A stretch of DNA of 64,000 bases, from the NCBI GenBank assembly GCA_024742665.1, contig JANSYA010000001.1, positions 1 to 64,000 on the forward strand, given 5' to 3'. Source of the DNA: a bacterium. Its GTDB lineage: Bacteria > Spirochaetota > Leptospiria > Leptospirales > Leptonemataceae. Made by a program: the position numbers and the translations under genes. How positions within the stretch are numbered: position 1 is the stretch's first letter; each line of letters begins with the position of its first letter. Shown in pieces: positions 24,204-33,840 of this stretch. The notes under the pieces are model-generated. The model was not told the DNA's origin. It ran no database searches and was given only the letters and a program-made list of their open reading frames with translations.

Positions 24204-25259
24204 TCAGCGATACTTTTCGACTTCGACGGCCATCTTTTCGATCACCTGTTCGTAAGCCTTCGCGATCGGACCATCCGGCTCTTTGCCGATAATCGGCTGG
24301 CCGTCTTCGCCGGCTTCCATGATCGACTGCTGCAGCGGAATCGAGCCGAGCTGGGGCACTTTGAATTTCGCGGCAAAAGCCTCTGCGCCGTTCTTTGAAA
24401 AGATGTGCGAAGCGTGGCCGCACTTGGGGCAAATAAACTCAGACATGTTCTCGATCACGCCGAGCACCGGCACTTTGATTTCGGTGAACATATGCACCGC
24501 GCGGCTCGCGTCCTGAATCGCCACGTTTTGCGGCGTCGTAACGATGACCGCGCCGTCGAGATCCACCATCTGTCCCAGGGAAAGCTGCACGTCCCCGGTT
24601 CCGGGCGGCAGGTCGATGATCAGATAGTCGAGCTCGCCCCACAGTACCTGAAACAAAAACTGTTCGATGGCTTTGCCGAGCATCGGCCCGCGCCACACGA
24701 CCGCCTGGTCGGGATTCAATAAAAATGCAAACGATACCAGCTTGATGCCGGCCACTTCATGGGGCTGCACACGATTTTCGCCGTCGCCTTTTAACGGCAG
24801 CTTGCCCGGCACGCCGAACATCTTGCCCAGGCTGGGACCGTAAATGTCCGCGTCGATCAGGCCGACCGCGTGACCCTGTTTCGCCAGCGCGAGCGCCAGA
24901 TTCGCCGACACCGTAGACTTGCCCACGCCGCCTTTGCCGGAACCGACCGCGATGATATTTTTTACGCCGGGAATGCGATTGCCGATGTCTTCGGGTTTCA
25001 GCGATTCGTCGACTTCGAATTTAATCTTGAGTTTGCCGGGGAGTTCGGCCGAGCGCAGGGCCCCGCGAATTTTCGATTCAAGATCGATTTGAACTTTGCG
25101 ATCGTTGTCGGGGCTCTTCAGGAACAGGCGCAGGTTTTCGCCGTCTTCTTCCAGACGGGCGAACATGCCCAGGTCTTTGAGGTTCTGTTTGAATTGCGGA
25201 TGCTCGATCTGGGCCAGGGCCTGCAGGATCGTCGGTTCCAGTTCGGTGATATTGCTCAT
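24204..25259 (-). CDS. mrp: Mrp/ApbC-type Fe-S cluster carrier ATPase
   Basis: 351 residues. An N-terminal DUF59-like domain is followed by the deviant P-loop AVGSGKGGVGKSTVSANLAL near residue 106, then DADIYGPSLGKMFG, DLPPGTGDVQLSL and the C-terminal metal-ligand motif CPKCGHAS. Mrp/Nbp35 proteins load or carry [4Fe-4S] clusters. Its N-terminal domain differs somewhat from MIP18 but the length is normal. Cytoplasmic. No adjacent Suf or Isc genes. Confidence 0.93.
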   Translation of the reverse strand: MSNITELEPTILQALAQIEHPQFKQNLKDLGMFARLEEDGENLRLFLKSPDNDRKVQIDLESKIRGALRSAELPGKLKIKFEVDESLKPEDIGNRIPGVKNIIAVGSGKGGVGKSTVSANLALALAKQGHAVGLIDADIYGPSLGKMFGVPGKLPLKGDGENRVQPHEVAGIKLVSFAFLLNPDQAVVWRGPMLGKAIEQFLFQVLWGELDYLIIDLPPGTGDVQLSLGQMVDLDGAVIVTTPQNVAIQDASRAVHMFTEIKVPVLGVIENMSEFICPKCGHASHIFSKNGAEAFAAKFKVPQLGSIPLQQSIMEAGEDGQPIIGKEPDGPIAKAYEQVIEKMAVEVEKYR

Positions 25260-25373
25260 AGCTCCAAAACAAGATGGGCAGGCCGGGCCTCCCGGGCCAC
25301 CACTTTCCGTTTTTTGCCCCGGCGGCCCTGGAATTCGCTGGCCCGAAGCCGCGCCCGCTGCACGCTGGGCGGG

Positions 25374-25874
25374 ATGAGCGCAAGCGACAAAAACTCAAGC
25401 GGCACCCTGGCCGACGCCAGGGAAGAACAGCAGGCCCGGCGCATGCGGCGCTTCTTTCGCATCGCCTTTTACAGCTTCGTGGTGATCAGCGGTTTCTATC
25501 TGCTGTCCGGCACGCTTGGCATGCTGCTCGCCGGACTTGAAATGGCCGGGCCGCCGCCGGAGGCCGAAGTGCCGGTGATGCCGCCCGTCGCCCGATTGCT
25601 GGGATCGCTTCTGGTGATCGCTCTGGGAATGCCCGGCGTCTTCGCGCTTTTCAAACGCCGGAGCCCGAACGTATCGCGCTTTTTGAAAATAGGCGGAATC
25701 GCCATTCTGATTCTGCACACTCTGCTGGCCGCGTCCTCGCTGGAAGCCCCCCGCGGGATTACGATCTTCCTGCTGCTGATGGCGATCATGGGAATGTGGA
25801 TCACACTCGTCGCATTTCATCCCCGCACGCCGGCCCTGATCGCCGAGCGCGCCGGGCAGTCAGCCGCCGGCTAG
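25374..25874 (+). CDS. Four-TM membrane protein, function unknown
   Basis: ATG 25374 (MSASDKNSSGTLADAREE) starts a 166-residue protein with a charged N-terminus and four hydrophobic segments (IAFYSFVVISGFYLLSGTLG; LLGSLLVIALGMPGVFALF; GGIAILILHTLLAASSL; ITIFLLLMAIMGMWITLVAF). The open frame extends much further upstream, but there it is antisense to mrp. I recognise no family. Confidence 0.7.
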   Translation: MSASDKNSSGTLADAREEQQARRMRRFFRIAFYSFVVISGFYLLSGTLGMLLAGLEMAGPPPEAEVPVMPPVARLLGSLLVIALGMPGVFALFKRRSPNVSRFLKIGGIAILILHTLLAASSLEAPRGITIFLLLMAIMGMWITLVAFHPRTPALIAERAGQSAAG

Positions 25875-25899
25875 ACTCATCCCGACCGATCTTGCCGCC

Positions 25900-26376
25900 T
25901 CACTCTCGATAGAAAGCGTCGCCGCCGGAATCTTCGAAGGTCTGGGCCCTGGCCGGGTCTGCTTCGCTGCGCTGCACGACGACTCCGTCGCCCCACAGGC
26001 GCTCCAGATTATAAAAATCGCGCTGCTCTTTGATGAACAGATGCACGACCACGTCGATGAAGTCGATGATCACCCAGCCCGAGGCCACGTCGTCAGGACG
26101 CATGCCGCCGGTTTTCGTGGGTAAAGCCGAACCGAATTTTTTCGTAATGTCGCGAACGAGCGATTTCAACTGAACCTGAGAGTTGGCCGTGGCGATTAGA
26201 AAGATGCTGAAGTACGGATTCACGTGTTCCAGATCCATCAGCACGACGTCGCTGGCCTTTTTATCTTCGAGGAAGACGAAGAGCTTCTGAGCCAGGTCGG
26301 CGGTGTTGAGTTCGGATGCGTCCGAAGTTTTTTCAACGGGCGACGCTTCACCGGGATTTTGATTCTGTGCGGACAT
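25900..26376 (-). CDS. rsfS: Ribosomal silencing factor RsfS
   Basis: 158 residues. The RsfS/Iojap core covers about 25-135: ASDVVLMDLEHVNPYFSIFL, IATANSQVQLKSLVRDI, ASGWVIIDFIDVVVHLF and DFYNLERLWGDG. It binds L14 and blocks subunit joining in slow growth. Both termini are extended and charged compared with typical 105-120 residues. AAAGGA precedes the ATG. Last gene of the proA-nadD-LytR-rsfS run, the same neighbourhood as in many bacteria. Confidence 0.92.
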   Translation of the reverse strand: MSAQNQNPGEASPVEKTSDASELNTADLAQKLFVFLEDKKASDVVLMDLEHVNPYFSIFLIATANSQVQLKSLVRDITKKFGSALPTKTGGMRPDDVASGWVIIDFIDVVVHLFIKEQRDFYNLERLWGDGVVVQRSEADPARAQTFEDSGGDAFYRE

Positions 26377-26441
26377 TTGTGAAAATCCTTTACGTGCGGG
26401 TGCGGGCCAGGCCCGCGAACGTCAGTCTAACCGGCCGGCTT

Positions 26442-27599
26442 CTATAAGCGCAATTGTTTTGTGTCGAAGTCGGCGCCAATAATAAAGCTGGCGTCGACGT
26501 CCAGGACCGTGCGGCCGAAGACGACCCGCGTCGCTTCGAGCGCGGTGATCTGCATCAGCCGGGTTGTCACATAGGTGTCGCCGGACCGACTTACGATAAA
26601 ACTCTTCGTCAGCGGTTTGTGCGGATAGTTGTCCGCGTCGAGCACCTGCAGGCCGCGATCCTGTAAAAATTGTTTCACCCGCCGCGCCAGGCCGCCGACT
26701 TCCGTTCCGTTCAGCACGTCGATCGGAAACAGATCGGTCTTGAGTCGGCCCGCGCGCAGGTTCTCTTTGAATTCCCGAAAGACTACGCGACCGCGCTTCG
26801 GATTTACCAATAAGAGATCCTGACGGCGAGGCTTCGGATTCTTTACGATTTCCATCGGCACTTCGAGCACGCTCAGATGAACCTCGTTTTCGAGATTCAA
26901 AAACTCAAAGAGACTCGCCAGCTCTTCGGCGTTCAGATTCGAATCGACCAGGCCGGCGGCGAAGGCGCTCAGGTCGGCGTGACCTAGTTTTTCGCGAAAT
27001 TCATCGAGCCGCCAGTACAAATTCAGAATCATAGATTCCGTGCGATACAGCTTCTCGATCGTATTCAAATAAAAACGCGAGGGATCCTTTTCCAGAGTGC
27101 GCTCTGACAGAGCGTATTCCAGGATCTGTTCGCCGGGATAAAAACGCACGCCGCGCGGATATTGAAAACGCGAGTTCGGAAATTCCTGACTCTCTTCGAC
27201 GATCAGAGTTACGCCGTCGAGCAAATCGAGCAGGCGTACGGCCTGGCTGCGATTCACGGTCAGATAATAATCGTTGGATACTTCGGTGAAGTCGGCGAAA
27301 CGATCGGCGGAGCGCGGGCTCAGCTTTCGAATCGCGTCGTCGTCGACTTCGTGTCGCGCGTGCGTATTGACGAAGTACAGCAACGCGCGCTTTTCTTCCG
27401 GCCACACGACGACCTGAGCCAGCGCTTCTAACTGGTTTTCATTGCGATCGTCGAGGATCGCGAATCGGATCCCGAAGGGTTCCGCCGATGAGAGCTTGAG
27501 CTCCAGATCGTTCGAGGTCAGGCGCTGGTAACCCAGATAGATTGCGAACAATACGAGCAGGGTGCCGAGGCCCAGCAATACACGCGTCAATGCAGACAT
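26442..27599 (-). CDS. LytR/CpsA/Psr-like membrane protein
   Basis: 385 residues with an N-terminal transmembrane helix (VLLGLGTLLVLFAIYLGYQR). A LytR-CpsA-Psr-like region follows (about 45-230), with ALLYFVNTHARHEVDD and NDYYLTVNRSQAVRLLDLLD. A LytR_C domain lies at about 290-380 (VLNGTEVGGLARRVKQFLQD, LDVDASFIIGADF). Classical family members ligate teichoic acids to peptidoglycan. The arginines of the active LCP pocket are not obvious here, so the activity is uncertain. Placed between nadD and rsfS, an arrangement shared with Leptospira by memory. Confidence 0.75.
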   Translation of the reverse strand: MSALTRVLLGLGTLLVLFAIYLGYQRLTSNDLELKLSSAEPFGIRFAILDDRNENQLEALAQVVVWPEEKRALLYFVNTHARHEVDDDAIRKLSPRSADRFADFTEVSNDYYLTVNRSQAVRLLDLLDGVTLIVEESQEFPNSRFQYPRGVRFYPGEQILEYALSERTLEKDPSRFYLNTIEKLYRTESMILNLYWRLDEFREKLGHADLSAFAAGLVDSNLNAEELASLFEFLNLENEVHLSVLEVPMEIVKNPKPRRQDLLLVNPKRGRVVFREFKENLRAGRLKTDLFPIDVLNGTEVGGLARRVKQFLQDRGLQVLDADNYPHKPLTKSFIVSRSGDTYVTTRLMQITALEATRVVFGRTVLDVDASFIIGADFDTKQLRL

Positions 27600-27658
27600 A
27601 CTTCCAGGGTTTTCAGCCGACCCCTGCCGGCCAACCGGAATTCAGGATAATCCCCGTC

Positions 27659-28483
27659 TTATCCCGAGTACAGGCCGCGTTCGGCGATGATCTGCGCCAC
27701 CCGCGGGCTCAGACAGTCCGAATCGTCGCCCGCGGAATTATGTTTCGTGGAGCGGTGTCGCGTTAAAATGCCGCGCACGTTTGTGCTCGAACAGGGAAAG
27801 AGCGGATTGTCCAGCGCCACGAACCCCGGGCGATTGTCCGGACCGGCTGTCATCGGCGCGGCGAACGGTTCCGGGATCGGTTTCGAGATCTTTTTCAATA
27901 GATGCGCGATCATCTGTTCCATGTCTTCGAGCGATTCGCCTTCGCGACGGAAGACGTACACGGGGTGTTCCGCGAGGATCTCCTCGACTCGCGTCCAGCG
28001 CTCGAAGTCGTGCAGGCTGTCCGAGCCGATTAGAAGACCGATCCTCTGGCCGGGATACTTTTTACGCAGAGTCGCACAGGTGTCCGCGGTATAGCTCGGC
28101 GGCGGTCGCTCCAGTTCCAGCGTGCGCAGGTGCACCCGCGAAAGATCGACCGGCTCATCCGCCAGGTGATTGCGATCGATCGCCCCGGCGGCGGACCGCG
28201 ATTCGTCGGCGGTGCCTGGATCGCCCTCTCCGGAGTCGAGTAGATCCAGGCCCTCGGCCAGGTCGAGCAGGGCCGCTTCTAACAGTCGCCGACGATCTTC
28301 GCCGGAGGTCGGCGGTGCGTCGGTCTTAAACGGCGATACGGCGGCCGGCACGAGATCAATCACCGGCGCCAGATTCGCGCACAGCGCGTAGCGCAAAATC
28401 GCGAGGTGTCCGCGGTGGGGCGGGTCGAAGGAACCGCCGAAGATCAATCGATCGCAGCGGGGAGGCGTGCTTGCATTCGACAT
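27659..28483 (-). CDS. nadD: Nicotinate-nucleotide adenylyltransferase NadD
   Basis: ATG 28483 (MSNASTPP) is preferred, the frame is open 17 codons further. Hallmarks: IFGGSFDPPHRGHLAILRYA (HxGH variant), GLLIGSDSLHDFERWTRVEE and the SSTNVRGIL motif near the C-terminus. It makes deamido-NAD from NaMN and ATP. A Gly/Asp/Ser-rich insertion near residues 75-110 makes it longer than usual (274 versus about 200 residues). Confidence 0.92.
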   Translation of the reverse strand: MSNASTPPRCDRLIFGGSFDPPHRGHLAILRYALCANLAPVIDLVPAAVSPFKTDAPPTSGEDRRRLLEAALLDLAEGLDLLDSGEGDPGTADESRSAAGAIDRNHLADEPVDLSRVHLRTLELERPPPSYTADTCATLRKKYPGQRIGLLIGSDSLHDFERWTRVEEILAEHPVYVFRREGESLEDMEQMIAHLLKKISKPIPEPFAAPMTAGPDNRPGFVALDNPLFPCSSTNVRGILTRHRSTKHNSAGDDSDCLSPRVAQIIAERGLYSG

Positions 28484-28555
28484 ATGCGACGGTTCGATTT
28501 TGTCTTGCGCGTCTCCGTATCGATCGACCTGCATCGAACGGAACCAGGCAAGGCC

Positions 28556-29920
28556 TCAGCTTCGAATGTGCCCCGAGCCCTGCATGACATACGTGGTGGT
28601 CGTTAGATCGCGCAGGCCCATCGGACCGCGCACGTGCAGGCGGCCCGTCGAGATGCCGACCTCGGCGCCCATGCCCATCTGGCCGCCGTCGTGAAAGCGC
28701 GTCGAACAGTTGATGCACACCGCGGCCGTATCGACCGAAGCCTCGAAGCGGCGAATCGCCAGGGCGTCCTGGGCCATAATACACTCGGAGTGTTCGCTGC
28801 CGTACTTATAAATAAAATCAACGGCGGCTTCCATATCGTCGACAATCTTTACGGACAGGCGTTCGTCCAGGTACTCGGCGCCGTACTCCGCGTCTTCGTC
28901 GACGATTTGTTCGGCGCCCGGAAACAAGGCGCGCGTGGGTTCATCGCCCAGCAGCTTCGCGCCGGCCTTCGCAAGCCCCGCGAGTAAATCCGCGCCGCGC
29001 GGGAAGTCTTTGTGAATGATTAAATTTTCGATCGTATTGCAAACGGAAGTGCGCTGCAATTTCGCATTAATTGCGACGGCCAGGCTCTGATCGAAGTCGG
29101 CGCTCGGATCGACGTACAGATTGCAAACGCCTTTGTCGTGTTTGACGACGGGGATGCGCGAATGCTGCGCGATAAAACGGATCAGCTGTTCGCCGCCGCG
29201 GGGCACGACCAGATCGATCAAATCGTCGCGCTGCAAAAGGCTCAGCATAAACGCGCGGTCGGTTTCTTCGACTAGCTGAACGGCGTTCTCGGGAAGGCCT
29301 GAATCTTTTAACGCGCGGCGAAAGAGCGCGGCCAGGGCCACATTGCTGTGCACGGCCTCTTTACCGCCGCGTAATATCGCACAATTCCCGGACTTCACGC
29401 ACAGCGCGCCGATGTCCACAGTCACGTTCGGGCGCGATTCGTAGATCGTAAAGACCACGCCCAGGGGCACGCGCTTTTGAATCATGTCGACGCCGGACGC
29501 CAGCTTGCGTCCCAGAATCACTTCGCCGACGGGATCGGGCATGGCCGCGATTTCGCGCAGCGCCGCAATAATATCGTCCAGCCGCTTCGCGTTGATTTCC
29601 AGGCGGTCGATCAGATTCGCCCGCAGATTGTTCGCGCGTCCCGCTTCGACGTCTTTGCGATTGGCCTGCAATATCTCGTCGCGCACCCCGGCTTCGCCCA
29701 ACAGTTCCGCCAGACGGACTAAAACCTGGCTGCGTTCGGCGTTCGACGCCTGGCGAATCGCGCGCAGCGCCTGGCGGGATTCGCCGCTAATACGGCGTGC
29801 TTCGCTCTGGTAAGATTCCTGCGCGGCTCGCTGAAATAACTCGTTCAGCTCGGCCGGCGGTTGGGGGACGGCCTGAGTCTGCTGAGAATCACTGTTAGTA
29901 GTTGATGCGCTGGTATTCAT
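28556..29920 (-). CDS. proA: Gamma-glutamyl phosphate reductase ProA
   Basis: 454 residues. The aldehyde-dehydrogenase-like fold shows GVVFTIYESRPNVTVDIGAL, GNCAILRGGKEAVHSN and the catalytic Cys in LQRTSVCNTIENLIIH. It reduces glutamyl-5-phosphate to the semialdehyde in proline synthesis. The first 35 residues are an unusual Gln/Ser/Thr-rich extension before the normal start region. The kinase proB lies 1.4 kb away on the same strand but is separated by two plus-strand genes. Confidence 0.94.
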   Translation of the reverse strand: MNTSASTTNSDSQQTQAVPQPPAELNELFQRAAQESYQSEARRISGESRQALRAIRQASNAERSQVLVRLAELLGEAGVRDEILQANRKDVEAGRANNLRANLIDRLEINAKRLDDIIAALREIAAMPDPVGEVILGRKLASGVDMIQKRVPLGVVFTIYESRPNVTVDIGALCVKSGNCAILRGGKEAVHSNVALAALFRRALKDSGLPENAVQLVEETDRAFMLSLLQRDDLIDLVVPRGGEQLIRFIAQHSRIPVVKHDKGVCNLYVDPSADFDQSLAVAINAKLQRTSVCNTIENLIIHKDFPRGADLLAGLAKAGAKLLGDEPTRALFPGAEQIVDEDAEYGAEYLDERLSVKIVDDMEAAVDFIYKYGSEHSECIMAQDALAIRRFEASVDTAAVCINCSTRFHDGGQMGMGAEVGISTGRLHVRGPMGLRDLTTTTYVMQGSGHIRS

Positions 29921-29924
29921 AGGC

Positions 29925-29955
29925 TTGACACACGAACGGCTGGACGATGTATACT
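29925..29955 (+). promoter_or_regulatory. Sigma-70-like promoter for the DUF4234 gene
   Basis: TTGACA (29925-29930) and TATACT (29950-29955) with a 19-base spacer, 26 bases before ATG 29982. Both hexamers are strong, but the spacer is long. It lies immediately upstream of and divergent from proA. Confidence 0.5.
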
Positions 29956-29981
29956 GACAATAATTTAAAGCGGAACAGTCG

Positions 29982-30443
29982 ATGAGTCAATCACAGGAAA
30001 ATCAAAATACGGGCGGAAACAGCGACAGAGGCGGGCCGAGAACTCCGGGCGATCTTGAGCAGGCGCCGGCGATGGTCTTCGTGCTGGGGATTGTCACCTG
30101 CGGGCTCTACATTTTTTACTGGTATTACAGCCGCTATCGCCAGCTGGAAGAGATGGCCGGCACGACGCCGACGGGAAACACCTTCATGCTGGATCTGCTT
30201 TTGATTCTGGCGACCTGTACGCTGTGGCACGTTTATGTCGACTACCGCATCTCGATGATGTTGAACGATCTGCAGCGCAAGTACGGCCTGCCGGAAAACG
30301 ATACGACGACCCTGACGGTCGTACTGGACGTCGCCGGCTATGTGACGGGATATCTGACCGGACTCGTATCGACGGCGATCCACCAGGACCAGATCAACGA
30401 CCTGCATCGCGCGCGCCCGGCGGGGGAGCTGGTTTTCAGCTAA
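29982..30443 (+). CDS. DUF4234 membrane protein
   Basis: 153 residues. A disordered N-terminus is followed by the typical DUF4234 pattern VLGIVTCGLYIFYWYYSRYR, then LDLLLILATCTLWHVYVDYR, and a third hydrophobic region AGYVTGYLTGLVSTAIHQDQ. The family consists of small integral membrane proteins without known function. Transcribed from the promoter just upstream. Confidence 0.82.
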   Translation: MSQSQENQNTGGNSDRGGPRTPGDLEQAPAMVFVLGIVTCGLYIFYWYYSRYRQLEEMAGTTPTGNTFMLDLLLILATCTLWHVYVDYRISMMLNDLQRKYGLPENDTTTLTVVLDVAGYVTGYLTGLVSTAIHQDQINDLHRARPAGELVFS

Positions 30444-30530
30444 GGCTCCCTTTGGGCTATCGCGGCCGTATCGCCTGATGCGATAAGGATCGCCTGGCCC
30501 GGATCAGATGATATAACGCTTCATTCAATC

Positions 30531-31262
30531 ATGCAAACGAATCCGCAAAAAGAACCGAGCGCTCCGACCGGCGGCGACGATCCGGTGACGGGTCCCGGCC
30601 CGGCTCCGGAAGATTGCCTGGCGTCGACGTACTTTCTCGATCACGCCGATCCCGCGATCCAGGCGTTCGTCGCGGAGCATACCGAAGCCGGCGCCGACAG
30701 GCAGAGCAACGCCGTGCGATTGTACTTCGCGGTGCGCGACGGCCTGCGCTACAATCCGTACAAAGTATCGCTCGAACACAACGCCTATCGTATCAGTCGG
30801 GTGGTCGCTCTGCGCCAGTCCTATTGCATTCCCAAGGCGATGCTCTTCGCCGGCGTCTGTCGCGCGATCGGCGTGCCCGCGCGCCTGGGCTTCGGCGACG
30901 TAAAAAACCACCTTTCAAGCGAGCGCCTGATTGATTTTCTCGGCACGGATCTCTTCGCCTATCACGGCTACGCCGAAGTCTATTTGAACGATCGCTGGGT
31001 GCAGGCGACGCCGGCCTTCGATCGCGTACTATGCAGGAAGTTCGGAGTGGCCCCGCTCGATTTTAACGGCGAAGAGGACAGTCTCTTTCAGGAATTCGCC
31101 GGCGACGGCCACAAGTTCATGGAGTATATAAACTATCATGGCACGAGCGCGGATCTACCCTTCGACTGGCTGATGCAGGGCATGACCGCGGCCTATCCGA
31201 AAGTTTTCGCGCAGCGGTGTCAGGTGATCGATCTCGACGGCGACTTAATGAACGAGGCGTGA
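30531..31262 (+). CDS. Transglutaminase-like cysteine protease-fold protein
   Basis: 243 residues. The transglutaminase-like catalytic triad is visible: Cys in RQSYCIPKAMLFAGVCRAIG, His in YHGYAEVYLNDRWVQ and Asp in ATPAFD. No signal peptide, so it should be cytoplasmic. Such proteins may be peptidases or amidases. TATAAC lies 13 bases before the ATG and may be the -10, which would leave a very short leader. Its substrate is unknown. Confidence 0.85.
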   Translation: MQTNPQKEPSAPTGGDDPVTGPGPAPEDCLASTYFLDHADPAIQAFVAEHTEAGADRQSNAVRLYFAVRDGLRYNPYKVSLEHNAYRISRVVALRQSYCIPKAMLFAGVCRAIGVPARLGFGDVKNHLSSERLIDFLGTDLFAYHGYAEVYLNDRWVQATPAFDRVLCRKFGVAPLDFNGEEDSLFQEFAGDGHKFMEYINYHGTSADLPFDWLMQGMTAAYPKVFAQRCQVIDLDGDLMNEA

Positions 31263-31337
31263 GCGGCGATTCCAAACACAGCCTGATCGCTTTTTAGAGC
31301 GGGCCGGGGGAGCGCAGCGTCGCGACGGTCGGCGGCT

Positions 31338-32441
31338 CTAATCTTCCAGCATGAGATCGTTGCGATGGATCACGACGTCTCCGTTGCGGTCGCCGGGCTG
31401 CTTCAGGTGCGTTTGAATTTCACGCGAGCTATAGCCCGCGATGCCGCGTCCGAGAACTCGACCGTTCGCGTCCTCGATTTCCACGACTTCTCCCGCGAGA
31501 AATCGGCCCCGGACTTCGTGTACGCCCACTGATAAGAGCGAAGATCCGCGTTCGGTCAGCGCCTGAGCCGCCCCCGCGTCGACGATGACGCCGCCTTCGG
31601 CGCGGGCGAAGAGCAGCCACTGCTTGCGCGCGCTGAGCTTCTTCGTCTGAGGCACGTGAATGAAAGTCCCGATGTCTTCGCCGTCGAAAAACGAACGAAT
31701 CGGCGTGGGGTGTTCGCCGGGCAGAATCGCCAGCGCGCCGCCGGTTTTGCCGCAGAGTTCGCCCGCGCGAATCTTCGTGCTCATACCGCCGCGACCGGGT
31801 CCTTCGGGACCGCCCGCCTCATTGCGATGCGTTTTCGTAATGCGATCCAGTTCGGCCACGCGCTCGCCGCCGACCAGAAAGCCTTCGACGCTCGTTAAGA
31901 TCATCAGCAGGTCCGCGCGAAACAGAGACGCCACGACCGCGCTCAATAGATCGTTATCGCCGAACTGGAGTTCGTCCGTCGAGACCGTATCGTTTTCATT
32001 GATGATCGCGAGGGCTCCCATCTTGCGCAGTTCCTGGATCGTATGGCCGATGTTTAAATAGGCGCGCCGATCGCGAAAGTCCCGGGCGGTAATCAGCAGC
32101 TGCGCGACGGGTATTTTCGCTTCGGCGAAGGCCTGGGCGTAGCGCGAAACGATCCGGCTCTGGCCGATCGCCGAAAGCGCCTGGCGTCGCGTTAAGCTCG
32201 GTTCATTCTGTAGATGCAGGCCGTACGCTTTTAATACATGGCGTCCGGTTCCGACTGCGCCGCTCGAAACCAGCATCGCATCGACGCCCCGCTCTTTCAG
32301 ATAGAGCACTTCGTCCCGCAACTTTTCGATCATGGCGTGGTTTACGCCGTCGGGCGCTTCGGCGTCGCTGATCAGACTCGTGCCGATTTTGATCACGACC
32401 CGGCGCACGGCGTTCCGTTCCAAAAAGCGCGCGCGGATCAC
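31338..32441 (-). CDS. proB: Glutamate 5-kinase ProB with PUA domain
   Basis: 367 residues from GTG 32441. Amino-acid kinase domain: VVIKIGTSLIS, VSSGAVGTGRHVL, INENDTVST and GPGRGGMSTKIRAGELC; PUA domain at about 285-360 (GVIVDAGAAQALTERGSSLL). It phosphorylates glutamate in the first step of proline synthesis and is normally feedback-inhibited by proline. The start overlaps the obgE stop in GTGA, so they are translationally coupled. Confidence 0.94.
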   Translation of the reverse strand: MIRARFLERNAVRRVVIKIGTSLISDAEAPDGVNHAMIEKLRDEVLYLKERGVDAMLVSSGAVGTGRHVLKAYGLHLQNEPSLTRRQALSAIGQSRIVSRYAQAFAEAKIPVAQLLITARDFRDRRAYLNIGHTIQELRKMGALAIINENDTVSTDELQFGDNDLLSAVVASLFRADLLMILTSVEGFLVGGERVAELDRITKTHRNEAGGPEGPGRGGMSTKIRAGELCGKTGGALAILPGEHPTPIRSFFDGEDIGTFIHVPQTKKLSARKQWLLFARAEGGVIVDAGAAQALTERGSSLLSVGVHEVRGRFLAGEVVEIEDANGRVLGRGIAGYSSREIQTHLKQPGDRNGDVVIHRNDLMLED

Positions 32442-33784
32442 AGCGAATCCTCTCCGCCGGACCCGCGTTCTTTGTTTTTATCGAGCAGCTGATCGGCTAT
32501 TTTATGAGTAAACAGGCCGGGCTCGGTTTCTTCGACGTCGGCGGCGAGCGGGCCGCGCACGGCCTCTCGATCGAGGGCCGGCTTCGATTTCGTTTTTATA
32601 TGGGGGCTCTGGTCCCGGCTTCGATCTGCGGGGAGATCGTCGGCTCCGGGTGAAGTCGCGGGAGAATCCGGGTCGCCTGGCGGCTGCGCGTCGCCGGTCC
32701 CGCTTGCGGCGGGCGCTTTCAGACCGGAAGGATCTTCCACTAACACCGCTTCGGCGAGGGTTTGCTCCGGAAAGGCGGCGAAGAGCTCCGTAATGAATTC
32801 GGCGGTGCCGCGTTTTTCTTTCGCGGACATATATACGATACTCGGAATATGTCCGGGCGTTTCCGGCCACAGTGCGGGGCTCCGCAATTGCTCGACTGAA
32901 TCCTGCGCGAATTCCAGATCATAGTCCATCTGGTCGACTTTGTTGATCACGATCAAAGCCGGACGCGAAAGCAGTTCGGGACTATAAGATTGCAGCTCGC
33001 TTTTGAGCAGACGAATTTCGGTTAAGGGTTCCAGGTTCGCGCCGTCGATGACGTATACGATCAAACGCACGCGTTCGATGTGACGCAAAAACGCAAGGCC
33101 CAGGCCGTGGCCTTTGCTTGCGCCTTCGATAATCCCGGGAATGTCCGCGAGAATCAAACGGCGCACGCCGCTTTCATTTTCTACAATGCCGAGATTCGGC
33201 GTGAGGGTCGTAAAAGCGTAGTCCGCGATCTTCGGCTGGTGCTGGGTGACGGCCGCAAGCAGTGTCGACTTGCCCGCGTTCGGCAGGCCGACCAGGCCCA
33301 CGTCCGCCAGCAGCTTCAGTCGCAGATGCAGCTCGAACTCCTGACCGGGCATGCCGGGCTGCGCGTGCGTCGGGGTTTGATTGATCGAAGTCGCGAAATG
33401 CTGGTTGCCGAGACCGCCAATGCCGCCCACGGCGGCCACGTATTCGGAATCGTAGCGGTCTAAGTCGGCGAGCTTTTCGCCGGTGATCTGGTCGAAGATT
33501 TCGGTTCCAACGGGAACGTGGATGATGAGATCAGCGCCGTGGGCGCCGGTCTGTTGGTTGCCGCGGCCGGGTTCACCGTTCTTCGCGGCGTACAGCTGGG
33601 ATTTTAGGAGAGCTCCGAGGGTCTGGAGCGAGGAATGGCTGCGGAAGCGAACTGTGCCGCCCTTGCCGCCGTCACCGCCGTCCGGCCCGCCGAATTCGCG
33701 AAACTTCTCTCGAATGAAGCTTACGCAGCCTGCTCCGCCGTGGCCGGCCCGGACGTGTATGGTGATTTCATCTACGAATCTCAC
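32438..33784 (-). CDS. obgE: Obg-family ribosome-assembly GTPase
   Basis: 448 residues from GTG 33784. An Obg glycine-rich N-domain (GHGGAGCVSFIREKFREFGG) is followed by the GTPase domain with G1 GLPNAGKST near residue 170, G3 DIPGIIEGASKGHG and G4 NKVDQMD. The C-terminal 110 residues are Pro/Ser/Asp-rich and disordered rather than the OCT domain. Essential for 50S assembly and stress signalling. 56 bases after rpmA. Confidence 0.95.
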   Translation of the reverse strand: MRFVDEITIHVRAGHGGAGCVSFIREKFREFGGPDGGDGGKGGTVRFRSHSSLQTLGALLKSQLYAAKNGEPGRGNQQTGAHGADLIIHVPVGTEIFDQITGEKLADLDRYDSEYVAAVGGIGGLGNQHFATSINQTPTHAQPGMPGQEFELHLRLKLLADVGLVGLPNAGKSTLLAAVTQHQPKIADYAFTTLTPNLGIVENESGVRRLILADIPGIIEGASKGHGLGLAFLRHIERVRLIVYVIDGANLEPLTEIRLLKSELQSYSPELLSRPALIVINKVDQMDYDLEFAQDSVEQLRSPALWPETPGHIPSIVYMSAKEKRGTAEFITELFAAFPEQTLAEAVLVEDPSGLKAPAASGTGDAQPPGDPDSPATSPGADDLPADRSRDQSPHIKTKSKPALDREAVRGPLAADVEETEPGLFTHKIADQLLDKNKERGSGGEDSL

Positions 33785-33840
33785 AGCTCATCCGGTTCGG
33801 TCGCAGCGGAGCGGCGACGGTGGGGAAAGATCCGCTGCCC

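Noticed and set aside
24870..25373. Upstream extension of the four-TM membrane protein gene
   Set aside because: This part is antisense to mrp, whose protein is unmistakable. ATG 25374 gives a sensible membrane protein.
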